Of a stretch of DNA of 64,000 nt, positions 37,540-45,382 are shown piece by piece. The DNA comes from Streptomyces minutiscleroticus (GTDB lineage: Bacteria > Actinomycetota > Actinomycetes > Streptomycetales > Streptomycetaceae). The notes below the pieces were generated by a model. The model did not search any database, was not told the origin of the DNA, and worked only from the letters and a program-made list of their open reading frames with translations. Positions within the stretch are counted from its first letter, which is position 1, and each line of letters starts with the position of its first letter. The stretch is from the NCBI RefSeq assembly GCF_014650875.1, contig NZ_BMVU01000002.1:372001-436000 (forward strand), in the 5' to 3' direction. Position numbers and translations under genes: made by a program.

Positions 37540-37855
37540 CCCGCGCCGCCGGGCACCGCGTCCGCGGCCCGGCGGGCGACCGTCCGGGCCGGTGGCCGTC
37601 CGGGCCTGCGGCCGGGCGCGAGCCCGGAGAAGGGCGCCGTGCCGGACGGGTCGCGCCCCCCTGGGCCCCGGCCGCACCGGGCCGCCGGCCACCTGGTCCG
37701 AAGACGGCACCTACCTCGACTTACGTAACTTCGAGGGCTTATGTCCTCCCCCTTCGGCCATCCAATTGTTAGGCTCGTGGTTTCGCCCACCCATGGGAGA
37801 ACATTCTTCTGGGTAGGGCGATGCTTTGTATTCCCAGTACCGACGAGGAGCACCT
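37540..37855. other. Intergenic region DUF4307 gene to greA
   Basis: 316 bp with no gene. A 9-bp stem (37546-37554 with 37567-37575) just after the DUF4307 stop is a terminator candidate. The greA promoter lies in the A/T-rich part from 37710. Hexamers TCGACT (37717) with TTATGT (37739), or TAGGCT (37770), are possible but neither is strong. Confidence 0.45.
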
Positions 37856-38353
37856 GTGACCCAGACCAGCGAGAACGTCACCTGGCTGACCCAGGAGGCG
37901 TACAACAAGCTCAAGGATGAGCTTGAGTACCTGTCTGGTCCCGCACGCGCCGAGATCTCAGCCAAGATCGCGGCCGCGCGCGAGGAGGGCGACCTGCGCG
38001 AGAACGGCGGGTACCACGCGGCCAAGGAGGAGCAGGGCAAGCAGGAGCTCCGCGTGCGCCAGCTGACCCAGCTCCTGGAGAACGCCAAGGTGGGCGAGGC
38101 CCCGGCGGCGGACGGTGCGGTGGCGCCCGGCATGGTCGTGACCATCGCCTTCGACGGTGACGAGGACGACACGCTGACCTTCCTGCTCGCCTCGCGCGAG
38201 TACGCGAGCTCCGACATCGAGACGTACTCGCCGCAGTCCCCGCTGGGCTCCGGCGTGAACGGCAAGAAGGTCGGCGAGGACGCGCAGTACGAGCTCCCGA
38301 ACGGCAAGCTGGCCTCGGTGAAGATCCTGAAGGCTGAGCCGTACAACGGCTGA
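37856..38353 (+). CDS. greA: Transcription elongation factor GreA
   Basis: 165 aa. GreA enters the RNA polymerase secondary channel and stimulates cleavage of backtracked RNA. The N-terminal coiled coil (about 10-80: WLTQEAYNKLKDELEYLSG, AAREEGDLRENGGYHAAKEE) carries the tip acidic residues D and E in EEGDLRENGGY that hold the catalytic Mg2+. The C-terminal FKBP-like domain (about 90-165) ends GKLASVKILKAEPYNG. GTG 37856 is chosen because GAGGAG lies five bases upstream; an in-frame ATG at 37826 has no such site. A perfect hairpin follows. Confidence 0.95.
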   Translation: MTQTSENVTWLTQEAYNKLKDELEYLSGPARAEISAKIAAAREEGDLRENGGYHAAKEEQGKQELRVRQLTQLLENAKVGEAPAADGAVAPGMVVTIAFDGDEDDTLTFLLASREYASSDIETYSPQSPLGSGVNGKKVGEDAQYELPNGKLASVKILKAEPYNG

Positions 38354-38375
38354 GCGGGCACGGTGACGGACCCAT

Positions 38376-38402
38376 GGCCCCCGGCGCGAGGCGCCGGGGG
38401 CC
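38376..38402. terminator. Bidirectional terminator greA / ABC permease
   Basis: A perfect 12-bp stem (GGCCCCCGGCGC, 38376-38387, with 38391-38402) and a 3-base loop lie between the convergent genes. Confidence 0.8.
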
Positions 38403-38405
38403 TCG

Positions 38406-39260
38406 TCATGCCGCCGAGCGGTACTTGCGCACGGCGAGGGTGCGGAACACCAGGATGATCACCACCGAGTAGATCAGCGACGCCCACACCGGATGGGCCA
38501 TCGGCCAGGCGTCGGACTGCGAGACCCCGGGGTTGCCGAAGAGTATGCGGCAGGCCTGCACGACGGCGCTGAACGGGTTCCACTCGGCGATGTGCCGCAG
38601 CCAGGGCGTCATGTTGCCCGCGTCCACGAACGCGTTCGAGATGAACGTGACCGGGAAGAGCCAGATCAGCCCGCCGGAGGTGGCCGCCTCGGGGGTGCGC
38701 ACGGACAGGCCGATCAGGGCGCCGATCCAGGTGAACGCGTAGCCGACCAGGAGCAGCAGGGCGAAGGCGGCGACGACCTTCCCGGCGTTCGTGTCGCCGT
38801 GGGACCCGACGCGCCAGCCGACCAGCAGCGCCACCACGGCCAGCACCAGCAGGGTCAGCGCGGTCTGCACGAGGTCGGCGAGCGTCCGGCCGGTGAGGAC
38901 CGCGCCGCGCGCCATGGGCAGGGAGCGGAAGCGGTCGACGAGCCCCTTGTGCATGTCGTCGGCGATGCCCGCGCCGGCGCCCGCGGTGGCGAAGGTGACC
39001 GTCTGGGCGAAGACGCCGGCGATCAGGAAGTTGCGGTAGTCGGCGGCGCTCGTGCTGCCGCCGATCTGCATCGAGCCGCCGAAGACGTAGCTGAACAGCA
39101 CCACGAACATGACCGGCTGGAGGAGGCCGAAGAGGATCACCTCCGGGATGCGCGACATCCTGATCAGGTTGCGCTGGGCGACGACGAGGGAGTCGCGCAC
39201 GGACTGCACCAGGGCGTTCCCCGGCGGTGCGGTGGGTACGGGGTGGATCACGGAACTCAC
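38406..39260 (-). CDS. ABC-2 type permease, DrrB-like
   Basis: 284-aa exporter membrane subunit with six predicted helices. It has the ABC-2 family centre (GIADDMHKGLVDRFRSLPMARGAVLTGRT) and C-terminal WNPFSAVVQACRILFGNPG, typical of DrrB/daunorubicin-type exporters. It pairs with the ATPase encoded just upstream: GTG 39260 overlaps the ATPase stop by four bases. Substrate unknown; a hydrophobic drug or lipid is usual for the family. Its 3' end meets the greA terminator. Confidence 0.9.
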   Translation of the reverse strand: MSSVIHPVPTAPPGNALVQSVRDSLVVAQRNLIRMSRIPEVILFGLLQPVMFVVLFSYVFGGSMQIGGSTSAADYRNFLIAGVFAQTVTFATAGAGAGIADDMHKGLVDRFRSLPMARGAVLTGRTLADLVQTALTLLVLAVVALLVGWRVGSHGDTNAGKVVAAFALLLLVGYAFTWIGALIGLSVRTPEAATSGGLIWLFPVTFISNAFVDAGNMTPWLRHIAEWNPFSAVVQACRILFGNPGVSQSDAWPMAHPVWASLIYSVVIILVFRTLAVRKYRSAA

Positions 39261-40345
39261 TGGGCGGCCTCCTTCGTGCGGCGGCCCCGCACTCCGGCGG
39301 CCGCTCTGTCGTCCTGCCCGCTCCCGCCGGCTCCGGCGGTCCTGCCGCTCCCGCCGGTCGCGTCGTCCCTCCCGGTCCCGTCGTCCTCCCCGGTCCCGTC
39401 CCGCGTCTCGGCGGCGTGGCCCGTGAGCGAGATGAACACGTCGTCGAGGGTGGGGCGGCGCAGGCCGATGTCGTCGATCTCGATGCCGCGGGCGTCCAGC
39501 TCCCGGATGACCTCCGCGAGCAGCCTGGCGCCGCCGGTGACGGGCACCGTGAGGCGGCGCGTGTGCTCGTCGACGCCGGTGTCGCCCGTGCCGAAGCCGC
39601 GCAGGACCCCGGCGGCGGCCGCGACGTGCCCCCGGTCGTGCACGACGACCTCCACGCGCTCGCCGCCGGTGCGCGCCTTGAGCTCGTCGGAGGTGCCGCG
39701 CGCGATGACGCGGCCGTGGTCGACGACGCAGATGTCGTGGGCGAGGTGGTCGGCCTCCTCCAGGTACTGCGTGGTCAGCAGCAGGGTCGTGCCGCCGGAG
39801 ACGAGCTGCTTGATGACCTCCCACAGCTGCTGCCGGTTGCGCGGGTCCAGACCGGTGGTCGGCTCGTCCATGAACATGACCGGCGGCGAGACGACGAGCG
39901 CGGCGGCGAGGTCGAGGCGCCGGCGCATGCCGCCCGAGTAGGTCCTGGCGGGCCGGTCGGCCGCGTCCGCGAGCCCGAACTGCTCCAGCAGCTCCACGGC
40001 CCGCGCCTTCGCGTCCCTCCCCCTCATCTGGTACAGCCGGCCGACCATCTGGAGGTTCTCGCGGCCGGTGAGGTACTCGTCGACCGCCGCGAACTGGCCG
40101 GACAGGCCGATCGAGCGCCGTACCTCGTTCGGCTTCTCCAGTACGTCGATGCCCGCGACGACCGCCCTGCCCCGGTCCGGGCGCAGCAGGGTGGTCAGAC
40201 AGCGGACCGCGGTGGTCTTCCCCGCGCCGTTCGGCCCCAGCAGGCCGAGGACGGTCCCCTCCGGGACGTCGAGGTCGACGCCGTCCAGGGCTCTTACCTT
40301 GCCGAAGGTCTTCACCAGGCCTTCGGCGTAGATGGCGCCCGGCAT
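39257..40345 (-). CDS. ABC transporter ATP-binding protein, DrrA-like
   Basis: 362 aa. Walker A GPNGAGKTT, signature YSGGMRRRLDLAAAL, Walker B VMFMDEPTTGLDP, and the DrrA-type C-terminal extension (about 235-315, ELDARGIEIDDIGLRRPTLDDVFISLTG). A further 50 residues are Gly/Asp/Thr-rich and disordered. It energises the DrrB-like permease encoded downstream with a 4-bp overlap. ATG 40345 is chosen with GGGGGA four to five bases upstream; an upstream TTG at 40357 is the longer alternative. The palindrome at 40524-40539 may be its operator. Confidence 0.92.
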   Translation of the reverse strand: MPGAIYAEGLVKTFGKVRALDGVDLDVPEGTVLGLLGPNGAGKTTAVRCLTTLLRPDRGRAVVAGIDVLEKPNEVRRSIGLSGQFAAVDEYLTGRENLQMVGRLYQMRGRDAKARAVELLEQFGLADAADRPARTYSGGMRRRLDLAAALVVSPPVMFMDEPTTGLDPRNRQQLWEVIKQLVSGGTTLLLTTQYLEEADHLAHDICVVDHGRVIARGTSDELKARTGGERVEVVVHDRGHVAAAAGVLRGFGTGDTGVDEHTRRLTVPVTGGARLLAEVIRELDARGIEIDDIGLRRPTLDDVFISLTGHAAETRDGTGEDDGTGRDDATGGSGRTAGAGGSGQDDRAAAGVRGRRTKEAAQ

Positions 40346-40727
40346 GAGATCCCCCAAGAGATGGTCGAGTGGTGGTCGTCCGACGGAAAGAGCTGCGCGA
40401 AGAGCTAAGTTTCACCCGGTTTGACCGTCGCCGCGACCCGTTTCGCTCCGCGATTCCCCCTCGGCCCGCCCTGGTCCGCGGCGGACCGGAGTACGGCGGT
40501 CCCACATCACAAGACACACCGTAACGCGATGTATCGCGTCTCCTCAACCGGTTATCCCCCGCGGACGAGGCCCACGGGAGCGCGGCCGGATCCCCGCGCC
40601 CCCGCGCTTCCACGGGCGCCCCTCTCCCGCCGTCGCCACCGCCCCGGTCCCGCCCCGGCCGGGTCGGTCGAGTCGGCCGATCGGCCAGTCGATCGGACGG
40701 CCGAGTCGGTCGGGTCAGCCGGTCGGG
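40346..40727. other. Region between ilvA and ABC exporter genes
   Basis: 382 bp with no gene. Near the exporter side lie the operator-like palindrome (40524-40539) and A/T-rich DNA suited to a leftward promoter. Near ilvA (about 40660-40727) is a dense run of TCGG/GTCGG repeats (CGGTCGAGTCGGCCGATCGG and similar) with several overlapping inverted repeats, possibly the ilvA terminator. Confidence 0.5.
40524..40539. promoter_or_regulatory. Perfect ACGCGAT-N2-ATCGCGT palindrome, exporter operator candidate
   Basis: The arms at 40524-40530 and 40533-40539 are exact inverted repeats, 179 bp upstream of the ABC exporter start. The form is typical of TetR/PadR-type operators at drug exporters, but no such regulator gene is adjacent. 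Confidence 0.5.
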
Positions 40728-41957
40728 TCAGTCGATGACCGTGTACCCCGCCTCGCGCAGCGCCAGGTTGACCTCGGCGCAGTGCGCCGGCCCCTTCGTC
40801 TCCAGGTGCAGCTCGACCTCCGCCTCCGTGAGTTCGAGCCGCGGGTCGGTGCGGATGTGGCTCACGTCGAGGACGTTGGCGTCGACGACCGTCAGCACGC
40901 CGAGCAGCCGGGCGAGGGCACCGGGGCGGTCGGTCAGCCGCAGCCGCACCGCCAGGTAGCGGCCGCCCGCGGCCATGCCGTGCCGCAGGATGCGCTGCAT
41001 CAGCAGCGGGTCGACGTTGCCGCCGGACAACACCGCGACGACCGGTCCCTCGAACGTGTCCGGCTCGCTCAGCAGCGCCGCGACCGGGCTCGCGCCGGCC
41101 GGCTCCACGACCAGCTTCGCTCGCTCCAGGCACAGCAGCAGCGCGCTGGACAGGGCGTCCTCGGACACCGTGCGCACCTCGTCCACGAGGTCGCCGATGA
41201 TCCCGAACGGCACGTCGCCGGGCCGCCCGACCTTGATGCCGTCGGCCATGGTCGCCGGGTTGCCGATCGACACCGGGCGCCCGGCCGCCAGCGAGGGCGG
41301 GTACGCCGCCGCGCCGGCGGCCTGCACGCCGACGACCCGCACGTCCGGCCGCAGCGCCTTCACCGCGACCGCGACGCCCGCCGCGAGACCGCCGCCGCCG
41401 ATGCCCACGACGACCGTGCGCACCTCCGGGCACTGCTCCAGGACCTCCAGGCCGACCGTGCCCTGGCCGGCGATGATGTCGGGGTGGTCGAAGGGGTGGA
41501 TGAAGACGGCTCCGGTCCCGGCCGCGTACTCCTGGGCCGCCGCCAGGGTCTCGTCGACCACCGTGCCGTGCGTGCGCACCTCCGCGCCGTAGTGCCGGGT
41601 CGCCGCCACCTTGGGCAGCGGGGCGCCGGTCGGCATGAAGACCGTGGAGCGCACCCCGAGCAGGGAGGAGGCGAGCGCGACGCCCTGCGCGTGGTTCCCG
41701 GCGCTCGCCGCGACCACGCCGGCCGCCCGCTCCTCCGGCATCAGCCCCGCGATCCGCACGTACGCGCCCCGCAGCTTGAAGGAGCCCGTCCGCTGGAGGT
41801 TCTCGCACTTGAAGTGCACGGGCGCGCCCACGAGGCGCGACAGGTACCTGCTGCCCTCCATCGCCGTCACCCTGGACACGCCCGCGAGCATCTTCTGGGC
41901 GCCACGCACGTCGTCGAGGGTGACGGACGGCAGCGAGTCGGCCGTGCTGTAGCTCAT
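40728..41957 (-). CDS. ilvA: Threonine ammonia-lyase (threonine dehydratase)
   Basis: PLP enzyme, 409 aa, converting L-threonine to 2-oxobutanoate and ammonia, the first step to isoleucine. The PLP lysine is in QRTGSFKLRGA (about 58), the phosphate-binding glycine loop is VVGIGGGGLAAGVA, and AGNHAQGVA is present. A C-terminal regulatory domain of about 75 residues (LAVRLRLTDRPGALARLLG) has one ACT-like unit, shorter than the two-ACT form of E. coli IlvA, so it resembles the short allosteric or catabolic type. ATG 41957 has GGAG close upstream. Divergent from the MarR gene. Confidence 0.93.
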   Translation of the reverse strand: MSYSTADSLPSVTLDDVRGAQKMLAGVSRVTAMEGSRYLSRLVGAPVHFKCENLQRTGSFKLRGAYVRIAGLMPEERAAGVVAASAGNHAQGVALASSLLGVRSTVFMPTGAPLPKVAATRHYGAEVRTHGTVVDETLAAAQEYAAGTGAVFIHPFDHPDIIAGQGTVGLEVLEQCPEVRTVVVGIGGGGLAAGVAVAVKALRPDVRVVGVQAAGAAAYPPSLAAGRPVSIGNPATMADGIKVGRPGDVPFGIIGDLVDEVRTVSEDALSSALLLCLERAKLVVEPAGASPVAALLSEPDTFEGPVVAVLSGGNVDPLLMQRILRHGMAAGGRYLAVRLRLTDRPGALARLLGVLTVVDANVLDVSHIRTDPRLELTEAEVELHLETKGPAHCAEVNLALREAGYTVID

Positions 41958-42100
41958 GTACTCCAGTCTCGCAGTTCACGCCGTGCCCCACTGGGGTGAT
42001 CGCCGCACGAGACCGGTTTACGCAGCCCCGGTACGACCTCCGCTCCGTCCGCGTACCCTGTCCCCCAACCCAGCCCCACGTATGAAGTGAGCCCCCGGCC

Positions 42101-42616
42101 ATGCCCACAACACCTGAAATGTCGATGGACATGACGACCGTCGGTGACACCGGTCTTCTCGAAACGCTCCAGCACGAGGTGGCGTTGTTCGCGCGCCGTG
42201 CCGAACAGACCCGGCTCGGCGGTGTCGGGCAGGTGCGCAACTCCATGGACCGCGCCGCGTACCTGCTGCTCAACCGCCTCGACAAGGAAGGCCCGATGGG
42301 CGTCAAGGCGCTCGCCGCGAGCATGGGCATCGACTCGTCGACGGTCACCCGGCAGGTCGCCCCGCTCGTCGACACCGGGCTCGTCAAGCGCACCTCCCAC
42401 CCGGAGGACGGCCGTGCGGTGGTGCTCCAGCTGTCGCCGCGCGGCCAGGCCCGCCTGGACGAGGTCCGCACGTCGCGGCGGCAGCTGATGGCCGAACTGA
42501 CCCGGAACTGGGAGCCGGAGGAGCGTGAGGCGTTCTGCACGCTCCTGTCGCGCTTCAACACCGCGCTCTCCGACCGCATGAGCGCGCCGGCCCCGGAGAC
42601 GCCGCCGACGGCCTGA
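42101..42616 (+). CDS. MarR-family transcriptional regulator
   Basis: 171 aa. Winged helix-turn-helix spanning about 50-130 (GVKALAASMGIDSSTVTRQV, wing KRTSHPEDGRAVVLQLSPRG), flanked by helices for dimerisation (LETLQHEVALFARRAEQTR and LMAELTRNWEPEEREAFCTLL). One cysteine (Cys149 region) lies in the last helix. It is divergent from ilvA; its target may be that shared region or a distant operon. ATG 42101 is used; ATG 42119 or 42128 are alternatives because no strong ribosome binding site is visible. Confidence 0.9.
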   Translation: MPTTPEMSMDMTTVGDTGLLETLQHEVALFARRAEQTRLGGVGQVRNSMDRAAYLLLNRLDKEGPMGVKALAASMGIDSSTVTRQVAPLVDTGLVKRTSHPEDGRAVVLQLSPRGQARLDEVRTSRRQLMAELTRNWEPEEREAFCTLLSRFNTALSDRMSAPAPETPPTA

Positions 42617-43052
42617 GCACCGCCGTCGCCACCCGCAGCAGCGCCGCCTCGCCGGCCGCCGTTCGGGCGCAGCACCGCCTCGCCATGGCGCGGCACCGCC
42701 GTCGTCACCCGGGGCAGCGCCGCCTCGCCGGCCGCCATCTGGCGCAGCACCGCCGTCGTCGTCCCGGGCGGTGCCGCCGGTGGTCCGGGCGACGGCTCGT
42801 CCCCGTCCCGGCCGCCCCTGTTCCGGTGACGGTTCCGGTGACGCCCGGACCCGGGTCCCGTGCCGCCCGGTCCCGCCCGTCCCGGCCCGGCCGGCGTCCG
42901 GTCCGGTCCGGTGCACGCCGGTTCGCGCCCGGCCTCTTGACCGGCGGGCCCCGCCTGGCCTCATATGAGATCGGGTCCCCGTCGTCCGCGGCCGCCGCCG
43001 CTGCCGGCGGCAGGGCTCCCTTTCCCTCGGGCGGGCTCAGGCGGGAGGCGCG
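42617..43052. repeat. Gap with 62-bp imperfect direct repeat and sigma-gene promoter
   Basis: 436 bp without a gene. 42618-42679 is repeated at 42694-42754 (CACCGCCGTCG start, GCAGCACCGCC end) with about 85 percent identity by eye. Shorter doublings follow: GTTCCGGTGACG twice near 42822-42845 and GTCCG runs near 42896-42912. At the right end TTGACC (42937-42942) is 19 bp from CATATG inside the palindrome CTCATATGAG (42960-42969), a candidate promoter for the sigma-like gene. Confidence 0.7.
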
Positions 43053-43574
43053 GTGCGAGAACGGCAGGCGTTCCGGGGCGCCCGCCGTGCCCGGGAGTTC
43101 GAGGCGTTCGTCGCGGGCGCGGCAGGGCGGCTGCTGCACGCCGCCACGCTGCTGACCGCGGAGTCCCCCGGCGACAACCCGCGCGCGCGTCGCCTGCTGG
43201 CCCTCAGCCTCGCCCACACGTACGCCTCCTGGCACCGGCTGCGCGGCGAGGACCCCTACGACCACGCCCGGCGGCAGCTCGCGGTGCGCTTCGCGCACGG
43301 CTTCCAGTACCACCGCGACGGCCTCGCCCCCGCCCTCCTGCGGCAGCGCGCCCGCCCGGCGGCCGCGGACGGCGGCGTCCTGTGCGCCCTCACGCCCCAG
43401 CAGCGGCTCGTCCTCGTCCTGCGCCTGTACGAGGGCGTGGCCGAGGAGCAGACGGCGGCGCTGCTCGGGCTGCCCGCGGAGCGCGTACGGGCGATCTGCG
43501 CGCGGGCGACGACGGCCCTGCTGCGCCCGCCGCGGGGTCCGGCCCGCACGGTGGCGGAGGCGGCGCCCTCATGA
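43053..43574 (+). CDS. Divergent sigma-70/ECF-like protein
   Basis: 173 aa. The C-terminal half has a clear sigma region 4 (LTPQQRLVLVLRLYEGVAEEQTAALLGLPAERVRAICARATTAL), including the helix-turn-helix. The N-terminal half (FEAFVAGAAGRLLHAATLLTA, ARRLLALSLAHTYASW) is a degenerate region 2, with the usual DLVQET helix replaced by NPRARRLLALSL. It may be a weak sigma factor or a sigma-derived regulator. GTG 43053 has GGGAGG eight bases upstream. Its last codons overlap the start of the next gene (ATGA at 43571-43574). Confidence 0.78.
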   Translation: MRERQAFRGARRAREFEAFVAGAAGRLLHAATLLTAESPGDNPRARRLLALSLAHTYASWHRLRGEDPYDHARRQLAVRFAHGFQYHRDGLAPALLRQRARPAAADGGVLCALTPQQRLVLVLRLYEGVAEEQTAALLGLPAERVRAICARATTALLRPPRGPARTVAEAAPS

Positions 43575-43825
43575 CGCGGCCGATACGCAAGGAGGACATG
43601 GTCCGGCGGCTGCTGGAGGAGGGCCCCGCGCCGTCCGTGCCTCCGGAGCTGTACGCGGACACGGTGCGGCGCGGCGACCGCATGCTAAGGCGCAGGACGG
43701 CCGCGCGGCGGCTGCTGTGGCTGCTGCTGGTGGCCGCGGCCACGGCCTTCCTGGTGTGGGCGTCCGTGGCGCGGCCGTGGGTGCAGCCGCCGTCCGACAC
43801 GACTCCGCCGCTGACGGGCTGGTGA
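43571..43825 (+). CDS. Small single-pass membrane protein coupled to sigma-like gene
   Basis: 84 aa. A cytoplasmic N-terminal segment of about 45 residues (IRKEDMVRRLLEEGPAPSVP) ends in RRRTAARR, followed by one helix (LLWLLLVAAATAFLVWASVA) and about 18 outside residues. Translation is coupled to the sigma-like gene through a 4-bp overlap. The layout, a cytoplasmic helical segment plus one membrane helix, suits a minimal anti-sigma or sigma-tethering protein, but no known anti-sigma motif is present, so this is inference. Confidence 0.75.
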   Translation: MTRPIRKEDMVRRLLEEGPAPSVPPELYADTVRRGDRMLRRRTAARRLLWLLLVAAATAFLVWASVARPWVQPPSDTTPPLTGW

Positions 43826-43930
43826 CCGGCCGGGGCCGGAGGGCTCCGGAGCACTCGGCCGGGAACCCGACGGCCCGGGACCCGGCGGCCCCGGAGCACT
43901 CGGCCCGGGGGCCCGCCGGCCCCGGATCGC

Positions 43931-45085
43931 TCAGCCCAGGGCCTGCTGGAGGTCCTGGAGGAGGTCGTCGACGTTCTCGATGCCCACGGAGAGGCGCACG
44001 AGGTCGGCGGGGACCTCCAGGGCGGAGCCGGCCGCGGAGGCGTGCGTCATGCGCCCGGGGTGCTCGATCAGGGACTCGACGCCGCCCAGGGACTCGCCCA
44101 GGGTGAACACCCCGGTGCGGTTGCAGACCTCGACGGCCGCCTCCTCGCCGCCCTCGACGCGGAAGGAGACCATGCCGCCGAACGCCCGCATCTGCTTCGC
44201 GGCGGTCTCGTGGCCGGGGTGGTCCGGCAGGCCCGGGTACAGCACGTGCGTCACGCGCGGGTGCCGGGTCAGCATCTCGGCGACCCGGCCGGCGTTCTCG
44301 CTGTGCCGGTCCATGCGCACCGGCAGCGTCTTGATGCCGCGCAGCACCAGCCAGGAGTCGAAGGGGCCGGCGACGGCGCCCATCGCGTTCTGGTGGTACG
44401 CCAGCTCCTCGCCGAGCCCCTCGTCGGCCACGACGAGCGCGCCGCCGACGACGTCGGAGTGGCCGCCCATGTACTTGGTGAGCGAGTGCACGACGACGTC
44501 GGCGCCGAGCGCCAGCGGCTGCTGGAGGTAGGGGCTGGCGAAGGTGTTGTCGACGACGAGCTTCACGCCCGCCTCGCGCGCGACCTGCGCGACCGCGGCG
44601 ACGTCGGTGATGCCGAGCAGCGGGTTGGAGGGGGTCTCCACCCAGACGACCTTCGTCTTCTCGGTGATGGCGGCCCGCACCGCGGCCGGGTCGCTCGTGT
44701 CGGCCACGGACCAGGCGACGCCCCACCGCGAGACGACCTGCGCGAAGAGGCGGAACGTGCCGCCGTACGCGTCGTTGGGGATGACCACGTGGTCGCCGGG
44801 GGCCAGCAGCGTACGCAACAGGCAGTCCTCGGCGGCCAGCCCGGACGCGAACGCGAGGCCGCGGCGGCCGCCCTCCAGGGCCGCGAGGTTCTCTTCCAGG
44901 GCGGTCCGGGTCGGGTTGGCGCTGCGGCTGTACTCGTAGCCGCCGCGCAGGCCTCCGACGCCGTCCTGCTTGTAGGTCGAGACCTGGTAGATCGGCGGGA
45001 CGACCGCGCCGGTGAGGGGATCGGCGGTGTTGCCCGCGTGGATCGCCACGGTCTCGAAGTGCTGACTGATGTGCCTGTCGCTCAT
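43931..45085 (-). CDS. metB: Cystathionine gamma-synthase / trans-sulfuration PLP enzyme
   Basis: 384 aa. Cys/Met-metabolism PLP family (fold type I). The PLP lysine sits in VVHSLTKYMGGHSDVVGG (about 198), with YSRSANPTRTALE, VIPNDAYGGTFRLF and VVDNTFASPYLQQPL also present. It should join O-succinyl- or O-acetyl-homoserine with cysteine, or act in the reverse direction as a gamma-lyase; the two cannot be told apart by sequence alone. ATG 45085 (MSDRHISQHFETV) is chosen; the longer frame has GC-rich shadow sequence. Tandem 23-bp repeats lie upstream. Confidence 0.9.
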   Translation of the reverse strand: MSDRHISQHFETVAIHAGNTADPLTGAVVPPIYQVSTYKQDGVGGLRGGYEYSRSANPTRTALEENLAALEGGRRGLAFASGLAAEDCLLRTLLAPGDHVVIPNDAYGGTFRLFAQVVSRWGVAWSVADTSDPAAVRAAITEKTKVVWVETPSNPLLGITDVAAVAQVAREAGVKLVVDNTFASPYLQQPLALGADVVVHSLTKYMGGHSDVVGGALVVADEGLGEELAYHQNAMGAVAGPFDSWLVLRGIKTLPVRMDRHSENAGRVAEMLTRHPRVTHVLYPGLPDHPGHETAAKQMRAFGGMVSFRVEGGEEAAVEVCNRTGVFTLGESLGGVESLIEHPGRMTHASAAGSALEVPADLVRLSVGIENVDDLLQDLQQALG

Positions 45086-45177
45086 GGACACCGAGCGTAG
45101 TGCGCCGCCGCGCCCTGCGGCGGCCACGCCGGGGCGCGACGGCGCACATGGCGGAGAACGGCCGCCGCGGGCGCGCG

Positions 45178-45293
45178 AGGCGGACGGAGCCCGGACCGCG
45201 GCGCGGACGGAACCCGGCCCTCCGTACGGACGGAACCCTGGGCCCGGTACGGACGGAATTCCGGGCCCGGTACTGGCGGAACCTCCGGCTCCG
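45178..45293. repeat. Five tandem 23-bp repeats between metB and a divergent gene
   Basis: Units start at 45178, 45201, 45224, 45247 and 45270, with common core CGGACGGAACCC. The third and fourth are nearly identical (GTACGGACGGAA then GGGCCCG). They fill much of the divergent promoter region. Confidence 0.8.
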
Positions 45294-45382
45294 GTGGGGC
45301 GGAGCCCCCCGGACCGGCCCGGAAACAGCTTTCTCCCTCACCAGGTTGGCCAATTGTCCGACCGGTCTGGTTCGCTTGTGGC

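Noticed and set aside
45086..45382. SAM riboswitch upstream of metB
   Set aside because: No kink-turn or conserved SAM-I core was seen; the region is dominated by 23-bp repeats.
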